From: Limnoperna fortunei
Taxonomy: Eukaryota > Mollusca > Bivalvia > Mytilida > Modiolidae
Reading direction: 5' to 3'
Assembly (NCBI GenBank): GCA_944474755.1
Contig: OX104125.1
Span: forward strand, 47,519,288-47,583,287
DNA length: 64,000 bases
Below, piece after piece: positions 24,722-37,900 of this stretch. The position numbers were made by a program, and so were the translations under genes. Every line of letters starts with the position of its first letter. The first letter of the stretch is position 1. The notes under the pieces are model-generated. The model saw nothing but the letters and a program-made list of their open reading frames with translations. It was not told the origin of the DNA and did no database searches.

Positions 24722-25749
24722 TGTGGCTTTATCATAAAGACAAGTATCATCGTGTTGTGGCTTTATCATAAAGACAAGTATCATCGTGTTGTGGCTTTAC
24801 CATAAAGACAAGTATCATCGTGTTGTGGCTTTATCATCAAGACAAGTATCATCGTGTTGTGGTTTTATCATAAAGACGAGTATCACCATGTTGTGGCTTT
24901 ATCATAAAGACAAGTATCACCACGTTGTGGCTTTATCATCAAGACAAGTATCATCATGTTGTGGCTTTATCATCAAGACAAGTATCATCGTGTTGTGGCT
25001 TTATCATAAAGACAAGTATCATCGTGTTGTGGCTTTATCATCAAGACAAGTATCATCGTGTTGTAGTTTTATCATAAAGACGAGTATCACCATGTTGTGG
25101 CTTTATCATCAAGACAAGTATCATCGTGTTGTGGTTATCATAAAGACAATTATCATCGTGTTGTGGCTTTATCATCAAGACAAGTATCATCATGTTGTGG
25201 CTTTATCATCAAGACAAGTATCATCATGTTGTGGTTTTATCATAAAGACAAGTATCATCATGTTGTGGCTTTATCATCAAGACAAGTATCATCATGTTGT
25301 GGCTTTATCATCAAGACAAGTATCATCGTGTTGTGGTTATCATAAAGACAATTATCATCGTGTTGAGTCTTTATCATCAAGACAAGTATCATCGTGTTGT
25401 GGTTTTATCATAAAGACAAGTATCATCGTGTTGTGGTTATCATAAAGATAAGTATCATCGTGTTGTGGCTTTATCATCAAGACAAGTATCATCATGTTGT
25501 GGCTTTATCATCAAGACAGGTATCATCATGTTGTGGCATTATCATAAAGACAAGTATCATCATGTTGTGGCTTTATCATCAAGACAAGTATCATCGTCTT
25601 GTGGTTTTATCATAAAGACAAGTATCATCGTGCTGTGGCTTTATCATAAAGACAAGTATCATCGTGTTGTGGCTTTATTATAACGACAAGTATCATCGTG
25701 TTGTGGCTTTATCATAAAGACAAGTATCATCGTGTTGTGGCTTTATCAT
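24722..25749 (+). repeat. Near-identical copy of the window start, lacking the insertion (empty site)
   Basis: Bases 24722-25517 align with 1-796, and 25519-25749 with 1220-1450. I count two substitutions over roughly 1,027 aligned bases. At the junction the sequence reads GACAGGTATC, with a single A (25518) where the other copy has 423 bp. This gives the pre-insertion state of the target and shows that the insertion followed the segmental duplication, unless it was precisely excised here. Confidence 0.9.
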
Positions 25750-28700
25750 AACGACAAGTATCATCGTGTTGTGGTTTTATCATAAAGACAAGTATCATCG
25801 TGGATTGGTTTTATCATAAAGACGAGTATCACCATGTTGTGGCTTTATCATAAAGACAAGTATCACCATGTTGTGGCTTTATCATCAAGACAAGTATCAT
25901 CATGTTGTGGCTTTATCATCAAGACAAGTATCATCATGTTGTGGCTTTATCATAAAGACAAATATCATCATGTTGTGGCTTTATCATCAAGACAAGTATC
26001 ATCGTGTTGTGGTTTTATCATAAAGACAAGTATCATCGTGCTGTGGCTTTATTATAACGACAAGTATCATCGTGTTGTGGCTTTATCATAAAGACAAGTA
26101 TCATCGTGTTGTGGCTTTATCATAAAGACAAGTATCATCGTGTTGTGGCTTTATCATAAAGACAAGTATCATCGTGTTGTGGCTTTATCATCAAGACAAG
26201 TATCATCGTGTTGTGGTTTTATCATAAAGACGAGTATCACCATGTTTTGGCTTTATCATAAAGACAAGTATCACCATGTTGTGGCTTTATAATCAAGACA
26301 AGTATCATCATGTTGTGGCTTTATCATCAAGACAAGTATCATCATGTTGTGGCTTTATCATAAAGACAAGTATCATCATGTTGTGGCTTTATCATCAAGA
26401 CAAGTATCATCGTGTTGTGGCTATTATAAAGACAAGTATCACCATGTTGTGGTTTTATCATAAAGACAAGTATCATCGTGCTGTGGTTTTATCATAAAGA
26501 CAAGTATCATCATGTTGTGGCTTTATCATAAAGACAAGTATCATCGTGTTGTGGTTATTATAAAGACAAGTATCATCGTGTTGTGTTTTTATCATAAAGA
26601 CAAGTATCATCGTGTTGTGGGTTTATCATAAAGACAAATATCATCATGTTGTGGCTTTATCATAAAGACAAGTATCATCGTGTTGTGGCTTTATAATAAA
26701 GACAAGTATCGTCGTGTTGTGGCTTTATCATAAAGACAAGTATCATCATGTTGTGGCTTTATAATAAAGACAAGTATCATCGTGTTGTGGTTTGATCATA
26801 AAGACAAGTATCACCATGATGTGGCTTTATCATAAAGACAAGTATCGTCGCGTTGTGGCTTTATCATAAAGACAAGTATCATCGTGTTGTGGCTTTATCA
26901 TAAAGACAAGTATCATCGTGTTGTGACTTTATCATAAAAACAAGTATCATCATGTTGTGGATTTATCATAAAGACAAGTATCATCGTGTTGTGGCTTTAT
27001 AATAAAGACAAGTATCGTCGTGTTGTGGCTTTATCATAAAGACAAGTATCATCATGTTGTGGCTTTATAATAAAGACAAGTATCGTCGTGTTGTGGCTTT
27101 ATAATAAAGACAAGTGTCATCGTGTTGTGGATTTATCATAAAGACAAGTATCATCGTGTTGTGGCTTTACCATAAAGACAAGTATCATCGTGTTGTGGCT
27201 TTATCATAAAGAAAAGTATCATCGTGTTGTGGCTTTATTATAACAAAAAGTATCATCGTGTTGTGGCTTTATCATAAAGAGAAGTATCATCATGTTGTGG
27301 CTTTATCATAACGACAAGTATCATCGTGTTGTGGTTTTATCATAAAGACAAGTATCATCGTGGATTGGTTTTATCATAAAGACGAGTATCACCATGTTGT
27401 GGCTTTATCATAAAGACAAGTATCACCATGTTGTGGCTTTATCATCAAGACAAGTATCATCATGTTGTGGCTTTATCATCAAGACAAGTATCATCATGTT
27501 GTGGCTTTATCATAAAGACAAATATCATCATGTTGTGGCTTTATCATCAAAACAAGTATCATCGTGTTGTGGTTTTATCATAAAGACAAGTATCATCGTG
27601 CTGTGGCTTTATTATAACGACAAGTATCATCGTGTTGTGGCTTTATCATAAAGACAAGTATCATCGTGTTGTGGCTTTATCATAAAGACAAGTATCATCG
27701 TGTTGTGGCTTTATCATAAAGACAAGTATCATCGTGTTGTGGCTTTATCATCAAGACAAGGATCATCGTGTTGTGGTTTTATCATAAAGACGAGTATCAC
27801 CATGTTGTGGCTTTATCATAAAGACAAGTATCACCATGTTGTGGCTTTATAATCAAGACAAGTATCATCATGTTGTGGCTTTATCATCAAGACAAGTATC
27901 ATCATGTTGTGGCTTTATCATAAAGACAAGTATCATCATGTTGTGGCTTTATCATCAAGACAAGTATCATCGTGTTGTGGTTTTATCATAAAGACAAGTA
28001 TCATCGTGCTGTGGCTTTATTATAACGACAAGTATCATCGTGTTGTGGCTTTGTCATAAAGACAAGTATCATCGTGTTGTGGCTTTATCATAAAGTCAAG
28101 TATCATCGTGTTGTGGCTTTATCATGAAGACAAGTATCATCGTGTTGTGGCTTTATCATCAAGACAAGTATCATCGTGTTGTGGTTTTATCATAAAGACG
28201 AGTATCACCATGTTGTGGCTTTATCATCAAGACAAGTATCACCATGCTGTGGCTTTATCATCAAGACAAGTATCATCATGTTGTGGCTTTATCATCAAGA
28301 CAGGTATCATCGTGTTGTGGTTTTATCATAAAGACAAGTATCATGTCGTTGTCGCTTTATCATAAAGACAAGTATCATCGTGCTGTGGTTTTATCATCAA
28401 GACAAGTATCATCGTGTTGTGGCTTTATCATAAAGACAAGTATCATCATGTTGTGGTTTTATCATAAAGATAAGTATCATCTTGCTGTGGTGATATCATC
28501 AAGACAAGTATCATCGTGTTGTGGCTTTATCATAAAGACAAGTATCATCGTGCTGTGGCTTCATCATCAAGACAAGTATCATCGTGTTGAGGCTTTATCA
28601 TAAAGACAAGTATCATCATGTTGTGGCTTTATCATAAAGACAAGTATCATCGTGTTGTGGTTTTATCATCAAGACAAGTATCATCGTGTTGAGGCTTTAT

Positions 28701-31700
28701 CATAAAGACAAGTATCATCATGTTGTGGCTTTATCATAAAGACAAGTATCATCGTGTTGTGGTTTTATCATAAAGACAAGTATCATCGTGTTGTGGCTTT
28801 ATCATAAAGACAAGTATTATCATGTTGTGGCTTTATCATAAACACAAGTATCATTGTGTTGTGGCTATTATAAAGACAAGTATCACCATGTTGTGGTTTT
28901 ATCATAAAGACAAGTATCATCGTGCTGTGGTTTTATCATAAAGACAAGTATCATCATGTTGTGGCTTTATCATAAAGACAAGTATCATCGTGTTGTGGTT
29001 ATTATAAAGACAAGTATCATCGTGTTGTGGTTTTATCATAAAGACAAGTATCATCATGTTGTGGCTTTATCATAAAGGCAAGTATCATCATGTTGTGGCT
29101 TTATCATAAAGACAAGTATCATCGTGTTGTGGGTTTATCATAAAGACAAGTATCATCATGTTGTGGCTTTATCATAAAGACAAGTATCATCGTGTTGTGG
29201 CTTTATAATAAAGACAAGTATCGTCGTGTTGTGGTTTTATCATAAAGACAAGTATCATCATGTTGTGGCTTTATAATAAAGACAAGTATCATCGGGTTGT
29301 GGTTTGATCATAAAGACAAGTATCATCATGATGTGGCTTTATCATAAAGACAAGTATCGTCGTGTTGTGGCTTTATGATAAAGACAAGTATCATCGTGTT
29401 GTGGCTTTATCATAAAGACAAGTATCATCGTGTTGTGACTTTATCATAAAGACAAGTATCATTATGTTGTGGCTTTATCATAAAGACAAGTATCATCGTG
29501 TTGTGGCTTTATAATAAAGACAAGTATCGTCGTGTTGTGGCTTTATCATAAAGACAAGTATCATCATGTTGCGGCTTTATAATAAAGACAAGTATCATCG
29601 TGTTGTGGTTTTATCATAAAGACAAGTGTCGTCATGTTGTGGCTTTATAATAAAGACAAGTATCGTCTTGTTGTGGCTTTATAATAAAGACAAGTGTCAT
29701 CGTGTTGTGGATTTATCATAAAGACAAGTATCATCGTGTTGTGGCTTTACCATAAAGACAAGTATCATCGTGTTGTGGCTTTATCATAAAGAGAAGTATC
29801 ATCGTGTTGTGGCTTTATCAAAAAGACAAGTATCATGGTGTTGTGGTTTTATCATAAAGACAAGTATCATCATGTTGTGGCTTTATCATAAAGACAAGTA
29901 TCATCATGCTGTGGCTTTATCATAAAGACAAGTATCATCGTGTTGTGGCTTTACCATAAAGGCAAGTATCATTGTGTTGTGGCTTTATCATAAAGACAAG
30001 TATCATCGTGTTGTGGCTTTATCATAAAGACAAGTGTCGTCATGTTGTGGCTTTATCATAAAGACAAGTATCATCGTGTTGTGGCTTTATCATAAAGACA
30101 AGTGTCATCGTGTTGTGGCTTTATCATAAAGACAAGTATCATCTTGTTGTGGCTTTATCATAAAGACAAGTATCATCATGTTGTGGCTTTACCATAAAGA
30201 CAAGTATCATCGTGTTGTGGCTTTATCATAAAGAGAAGTATCATCGTGTTGTGGCTTTATCAAAAAGACAAGTATCATGGTGTTGTGGTTTTATCATAAA
30301 GACAAGTATCATCATGTTGTGGCTTTATCATAAAGACAAGTATCATCATGCTGTGGCTTTATCATAAAGACAAGTATCATCGTGTTGTGGCTTTACCATA
30401 AAGGCAAGTATCATTGTGTTGTGGCTTTATCATAAAGACAAGTATCATCGTGTTGTGGCTTTATCATAAAGACAAGTGTCGTCATGTTGTGGCTTTATCA
30501 GAAAGACAAGTATCATCGTGTTGTGGCTTTATCATAAAGACAAGTGTCATCGTGTTGTGGCTTTATCATAAAGACAAGTATCATCTTGTTGTGGCTTTAT
30601 CATAAAGACAAGTATCATCATGTTTTGGCTTTACCATAAAGACAAGTATCATTATGTTGTGGCTTTATCATAAAGACAAGTATCATCGTGTTGTGGCTTT
30701 ATCATAAAGACAAGTGTCGTCATGTTGTGGCTTTATAATAAAGACAAGTATTATCGTTTTGTGGCTTTATCATCAAGACAAGTGTCATCGTGTTGTGGCT
30801 TTATCATAAAGACAAGTATCATCGTGTTGTGGCTTTATCATAAAGACAAGTATCATCATGTTCTGGCTTTATAATAAAGACAAGTATCGTCGTGTTGTGG
30901 CTTCATTATAAAGACAAGTATCATCGTGTTGTGGCTTTATCATAAAGACAAGTATCATCGTGTTGTGGCTTTATCATAAAGACAAGTATCGTCGTGTTGT
31001 GGCTTTATTATAAAGACAAGTATCATCGTGTTGTGGCTTTATCATAAAGACAAGTATCATCATGCTGTGGCTTTATCATCAAGACAAGTATCATCGTGTT
31101 GTGGCTTTATCATAAAGACAAGTATCATCATGCTGTGGCTTTATCATCAAGACAAGTATCATCGTCTTGTGGCTTTATCATAAAGACAAGTATCATCGTG
31201 TTGTTGCTTTATCATAAAGACAAGTATCATCGTGTTGTGGTTTATCATAAAGACAAGTATCATCGTGTTGTGGCTTTATCATAAAGACAAGTATCATCGT
31301 GTTGTGGTTTTATCATAAAGACAAGTATCATCGTGTTGTGGTTTTATCATAAAGACAAGTATCATCATGTTGTGGCTTTATCATAAAGACAAGTATCATC
31401 ATGCTGTGGCTTTATCATAAAGACAAGTATCATCATGCTGTGGCTTTATCATAAAGACAAGTATCACCATGTTGTGGCTTTATCATCAAGACAAGTATCA
31501 TCATGTTGTGGCTTTATCATCAAGACAAGTAACATCATGTTGTGGCTTTATCATAAAGACAAGTATCATCATGTTGTGGCTTTATCATCAAGACAAGTAT
31601 CATCGTGTTGTGGCTTTAGCATAAAGACAAGTATCATCGTGCTGTGGCTTTATTACAACGACAAGTATCATCGTGTTGTGGCTTTATCATAAAGACAAGT
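25750..31700 (+). repeat. Distal copy of the 3.7-9.7 kb satellite region
   Basis: 25834-26091 recurs at 27394-27651 (offset 1,560). 28108 and following aligns with 4488 (offset 23,620), 29200 with 7651 (offset 21,549) and 31435 with 9445 (offset 21,990). Between the last two, a 442-bp block of exactly 13 monomers is duplicated: TTATCAAAAAGAC near 29,812 and again near 30,254. The shared rare monomers and their order make independent origin implausible. No gene is present. Confidence 0.78.
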
Positions 31701-34700
31701 ATCATCGTGTTGTGGCTTTATCATAAAGACAAGTATCATCGTGTTGTGGCTTTATCATAAAGACAAGTATCATCGTGTTGTGCATTATCATCAAGACAAG
31801 TATCATCGTGTTGTGGTTTTATCATAAAGACGAGTATCACCATGTTGTGGCTTTATCATAAAGACAAGTATCAACATGTTGTGGCTTTATCATCAAGACA
31901 AGTATCATCATGTTGTGGCTTTATCATCAAGACAAGTATCATCGTGTTGTGGTTATCATAAAGACAAGTATCATCGTGTTGTGGTTTTATCATAAAGACA
32001 AGTATCATCGTGTTGTGGCTTTATCATAAAGACAAGTATCATCGTGTTGTGGTTTTATCATAAAGACAAGTATCATCGTGTTGTGGCTTTATCATAAAGA
32101 CAAGTATCATCGTGTTGTGGCTTTATCATCAAGACAAGTATCATCGTGTTGTGGTTTTATCATAAAGACAAGTATCACCATGTTGTGGCTTTATCATAAA
32201 GACAAGTATCACCATGTTGTGGCTTTATCATCAAGACAAGTATCATCATGTTGTGGCTTTATCATCAAGACAAGTATCATCATGTTGTGGCTTTATCATA
32301 AAGACAAGTATCATCGTGTTGTGGCTTTATAATAAAGACAAGTATCGTCGTGTTGTGGTTTTATCATAAAGACAAGTATCATCATGTTGTGGCTTTATAA
32401 TAAAGACAAGTATCATCGTGTTGTGGTTTGATCATAAAGACAAGTATCATCATGATGTGGCTTTATCATAAAGACAAGTATCGTCGTGTTGTGGCTTTAT
32501 GATAAAGACAAGTATCATCGTGTTGTGGCTTTATCATAAAGACAAGTATCATCGTGTTGTGACTTTATCATAAAGACAAGTATCATTATGTTGTGGCTTT
32601 ATCATAAAGACAAGTATCATCGTGTTGTGGCTTTATAATAAAGACAAGTATCGTCGTGTTGTGGCTTTATCATAAAGACAAGTATCATCATGTTGCGGCT
32701 TTATAATAAAGACAAGTATCATCGTGTTGTGGTTTTATCATAAAGACAAGTGTCGTCATGTTGTGGCTTTATAATAAAGACAAGTATCGTCTTGTTGTGG
32801 CTTTATAATAAAGACAAGTGTCATCGTGTTGTGGATTTATCATAAAGACAAGTATCATCGTGTTGTGGTTTTACCATAAAGACAAGTATCATCGTGTTGT
32901 GGCTTTATCATAAAGAGAAGTATCATCGTGTTGTGGCTTTATCAAAAAGACAAGTATCATGGTGTTGTGGTTTTATCATAAAGACAAGTATCATCATGTT
33001 GTGGCTTTATCATAAAGACAAGTATCATCATGCTGTGGCTTTATCATAAAGACAAGTATCATCGTGTTGTGGCTTTACCATAAAGGCAAGTATCATCGTG
33101 TTGTGGCTTTATCATAAAGACAAGTATCATCGTGTTGTGGCTTTATCATAAAGACAAGTGTCGTCATGTTGTGGCTTTATCATAAAGACAAGTATCATCG
33201 TGTTGTGGCTTTATCATAAAGACAAGTGTCATCGTGTTGTGGCTTTATCATAAAGACAAGTATCATCTTGTTGTGGCTTTATCATAAAGACAAGTATCAT
33301 CATGTTTTGGCTTTACCATAAAGACAAGTATCATTATGTTGTGGCTTTATCATAAAGACAAGTATCATCGTGTTGTGGCTTTATCATAAAGACAAGTGTC
33401 GCCATGTTGTGGCTTTATAATAAAGACAAGTATTATCGTTTTGTGGCTTTATCATCAAGACAAGTGTCATCGTGTTGTGGCTTTATCATAAAGACAAGTA
33501 TCATCGTGTTGTGGCTTTATCATAAAGACAAGTATCATCATGTTCTGGCTTTATAATAAAGACAAGTATCGTCGTGTTGTGGCTTCATTATAAAGACAAG
33601 TATCATCGTGTTGTGGCTTTATCATAAAGACAAGTATCATCGTGTTGTGGCTTTATCATAAAGACAAGTATCGTCGTGTTGTGGCTTTATTATAAAGACA
33701 AGTATCATCGTGTTGTGGCTTTATCATAAAGACAAGTATCATCATGCTGTGGCTTTATCATCAAGACAAGTATCATCGTGTTGTGGCTTTATCATAAAGA
33801 CAAGTATCATCATGCTGTGGCTTTATCATCAAGACAAGTATCATCGTCTTGTGGCTTTATCATAAAGACAAGTATCATCGTGTTGTTGCTTTATCATAAA
33901 GACAAGTATCATCGTGTTGTGGTTTATCATAAAGACAAGTATCATCGTGTTGTGGCTTTATCATAAAGACAAGTATCATCGTGTTGTGGCTTTATCATAA
34001 AGACAAGTATCATCGTGTTGTGGTTTTATCATAAAGACAAGTATCATCATGTTGTGGCTTTATCATAAAGACAAGTATCATCATGTTGTGGCTTTATCAT
34101 AAAGACAAGTATCATCATGCTGTGGCTTTATCATAAAGACAAGTATCACCATGTTGTGGCTTTATCATCAAGACAAGTATCATCATGTTGTGGCTTTATC
34201 ATCAAGACAAGTATCATCATGTTGTGGCTTTATCATAAAGACAAGTATCATCATGTTGTGGCTTTATCATCAAGACAAGTATCATCGTGTTGTGGCTTTA
34301 GCATAAAGACAAGTATCATCGTGCTGTGGCTTTATTACAACGACAAGTATCATCGTGTTGTGGCTTTATCATAAAGACAAGTATCATCGTGTTGTGGCTT
34401 TATCATAAAGACAAGTATCATCGTGTTGTGGCTTTATCATAAAGACAAGTATCATCGTTTTGTGCATTATCATCAAGACAAGTATCATCGTGTTGTGGTT
34501 TTATCATAAAGACGAGTATCACCATGTTGTGGCTTTATCATAAAGACAAGTATCACCATGTTGTGGCTTTATCATCAAGACAAGTATCATCATGTTGTGG
34601 CTTTATCATCAAGACAAGTATCATCGTGTTGTGGTTATCATAAAGACAAGTATCATCGTGTTGTGGTTTTATCATAAAGACAAGTATCATCGTGTTGTGG

Positions 34701-34987
34701 CTTTATCATAAAGACAAGTATCATCGTGTTGTGGTTTTATCATAAAGACAAGTATCATCGTGTTGTGGCTTTATCATAAAGACAAGTATCATCGTGTTGT
34801 GGCTTTATCATCAAGACAAGTATCATCGTGTTGTGGTTTTATCATAAAGACAAGTATCACCATGTTGTGGCTTTATCATAAAGACAAGTATCACCATGTT
34901 GTGGCTTTATCATCAAGACAAGTATCATCATGTTGTGGCTTTATCATCAAGACAAGTATCATCATGTTGTGGCTTTATCATAAAGAC
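30150..34987 (+). repeat. Two tandem copies of a 2,682-bp higher-order repeat
   Basis: About 30,150-32,305 matches about 32,832-34,987 at a constant offset of 2,682 bp (79 monomers less four bases). Markers are GTGGCTTTATCAAAAAG (30252 and 32934), TCGTCATG (30479 and 33161), the 33-bp GTGGTTTATC monomer near 31,240 and 33,922, TTACAACGAC, and the 33-bp GTGCATTATC monomer. Between the copies, about 32,305-32,830 follows the 29.2 kb region instead (offset 3,124), so the repeat boundary is mosaic. Confidence 0.8.
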
Positions 34988-37900
34988 AAGTATCATCATG
35001 TTGTGGCTTTATCATCAAGACAGGTATCATCGTGTTGTGGTTTTATCATAAAGACAAGTATCATGTCGTTGTCGCTTTATCATAAAGACAAGTATCATCA
35101 TGTTGTGGTTTTATCATAAAGGCAAGTATCATCATGTTGTGGTTTTATCATAAAGACAAGTATCATCGTGTTGTGGCTTTATCATAAAGACAAGTATCAT
35201 CGTGTTGTGGCTTTATCATAAAGACAAGTATCATCGTGTTGTGGCTTTATCATAAAGACAAGTATCATCGTGTTGTGGCTTTATCATCAAGACAAGTATC
35301 ATCGTGTTGTGGTTTTATCATAAAGACGAGTATCACCATGTTGTGGCTTTATCATAAAGACAAGTATCACCACGTTGTGGCTTTATCATCAAGACAAGTA
35401 TCATCATGTTGTGGCTTTATCATCAAGACATGTATCATCGTGTTGTGGCTTTATCATAAAGACAAGTATCATCGTGTTGTGGCTTTATCATCAAGACAAG
35501 TATCATCGTGTTGTAGTTTTATCATAAAGACGAGTATCACCATGTTGTGGCTTTATCATAAAGACAAGTATCACCATGTTGTGGTTTTGTCATCAAGACA
35601 AGTATCATCATGTTGTGGCTTTATCATCAAGACAAGTATCATCATGTTGTGGCTTTATCATAAAGACAAGTATCATCATGTTGTGGCTTTATCATAAAGA
35701 CGAGTATCATCATGTTGTGGTTTTATCATAAAGACAAGTATCATCGTGTTGTGGTTTTATCATAAAGACAAGTATCACCATGTTGTGGCTTTATCATAAA
35801 GACAAGTATCACCATGTTGTGGCTTTATCATCAAGACAAGGATCATCATGTTGTGGCTTTATCATCAAGACAAGTATCATCATGTTGTGGCTTTATCATA
35901 AAGACAAGTATCATCATGTTGTGGCTTTATCATCAAGACAAGTATCATCATGTTGTGGCTTTATCATCAAGACAAGTATCATCGTGTTGTGGTTATCATA
36001 AAGACAAGTATCATCGTGTTGAGTCTTTATCATCAAGACAAGTATCATCGTGTTGTGGTTTTATCATAAAGACAAGTATCATCGTGTTGTGGTTATCATA
36101 AAGATAAGTATCATCGTGTTGTGGCTTTATCATCAAGACAAGTATCATCATGTTGTGGCTTTATCATCAAGACAGGTATCATCATGTTGTGGCATTATCA
36201 TAAAGACAAGTATCATCATGTTGTGGCTTTATCATCAAGACAAGTATCATCGTCTTGTGGTTTTATCATAAAGACAAGTATCATCGTGCTGTGGCTTTAT
36301 CATAAAGACAAGTATCATCGTGTTGTGGCTTTATCATAAAGACAAGTATCATCGTGTTGTGGCTTTATCATCAAGACAAGTATCATCGAGTTGTGGTTTT
36401 ATCATAAAGACGAGTATCACCATGTTGTGGCTTTATCATAAAGACAAGTATCACCATGTTGTGGCTTTATCATCAAGACAAGTATCATCATGTTTTGGCT
36501 TTATCATCAAGACAGGTATCATCGTGTTGTGGTTTTATCATAAAGACAAGTATCATGTCGTTGTCGCTTTATCATAAAGACAAGTATCATCGTGCTTTGG
36601 TTTTATCATCAAGACAAGTATCATCGTGTTGTGGCTTTATCATAAAGACAAGTATCATCATGGTGTGGTTTTATCATAAAGATAAGTATCATCGTGCTGT
36701 GGTGATATCATCAAGACAAGTATCATCGTGTTGTGGCTTTATCATAAAGACAAGTATCATCGTGCTGTGGCTTGATCATCAAGACAAGTATCATCGTGTT
36801 GAGGCTTTATCATAAAGACAAGTATCATCATGTTGTGGCTTTATCATAAAGACAAGTATCATCGTGTTGTGGTTTTATCATCAAGACAAGTATCATCGTG
36901 TTGAGGCTTTATCATAAAGACAAGTATCATCATGTTGTGGCTTTATCATAAAGACAAGTATCATCGTGTTGTTGTTTTATCATCAAGACAAGTATCATCG
37001 TGTTGTGGCTTTATCATAAAGACAAGTATTATCATGTTGTGGCTTTATAATCAAGACAAGTATCATCGTGTTGTGGCTATTATAAAGACAAGTATCACCA
37101 TGTTGTGGTTTTATCATAAAGACAAGTATCATCGTGCTGTGGTTTTATCATAAAGACAAGTATCATCATGTTGTGGCTTTATCATAAAGACAAGTATCAT
37201 CGTGTTGTGGTTATTATAAAGACAAGTATCATCGTGTTGTGGTTTTATCATAAAGACAAGTATCATCATGTTGTGGCTTTATCATAAAGGCAAGTATCAT
37301 CATGTTGTGGCTTTATCATAAAGACAAGTATCATCGTGTTGTGGGTTTATCATAAAGACAAATATCATCATGTTGTGGCTTTATCATAAAGACAAGTATC
37401 ACCGTGTTGTGGCTTTATAATAAAGACAAGTATCGTCGTGTTGTGGCTTTATCATAAAGACAAGTATCATCATGTTGTGGCTTTATAATAAAGACAAGTA
37501 TCATCGTGTTGTGGTTTGATCATAAAGACAAGTATCACCATGATGTGGCTTTATCATAAAGACAAGTATCGTCGCGTTGTGGCTTTATCATAAAGACAAG
37601 TATCATCGTGTTGTGGCTTTATCATAAAGACAAGTATCATCGTGTTGTGACTTTATCATAAAAACAAGTATCATCATGTTGTGGATTTATCATAAAGACA
37701 AGTATCATCGTGTTGTGGCTTTATAATAAAGACAAGTATCGTCGTGTTGTGGCTTTATCATAAAGACAAGTATCATCATGTTGTGGCTTTATAATAAAGA
37801 CAAGTATCGTCGTGTTGTGGCTTTATAATAAAGACAAGTGTCATCGTGTTGTGGATTTATCATAAAGACAAGTATCATCGTGTTGTGTCTTTACCATAAA

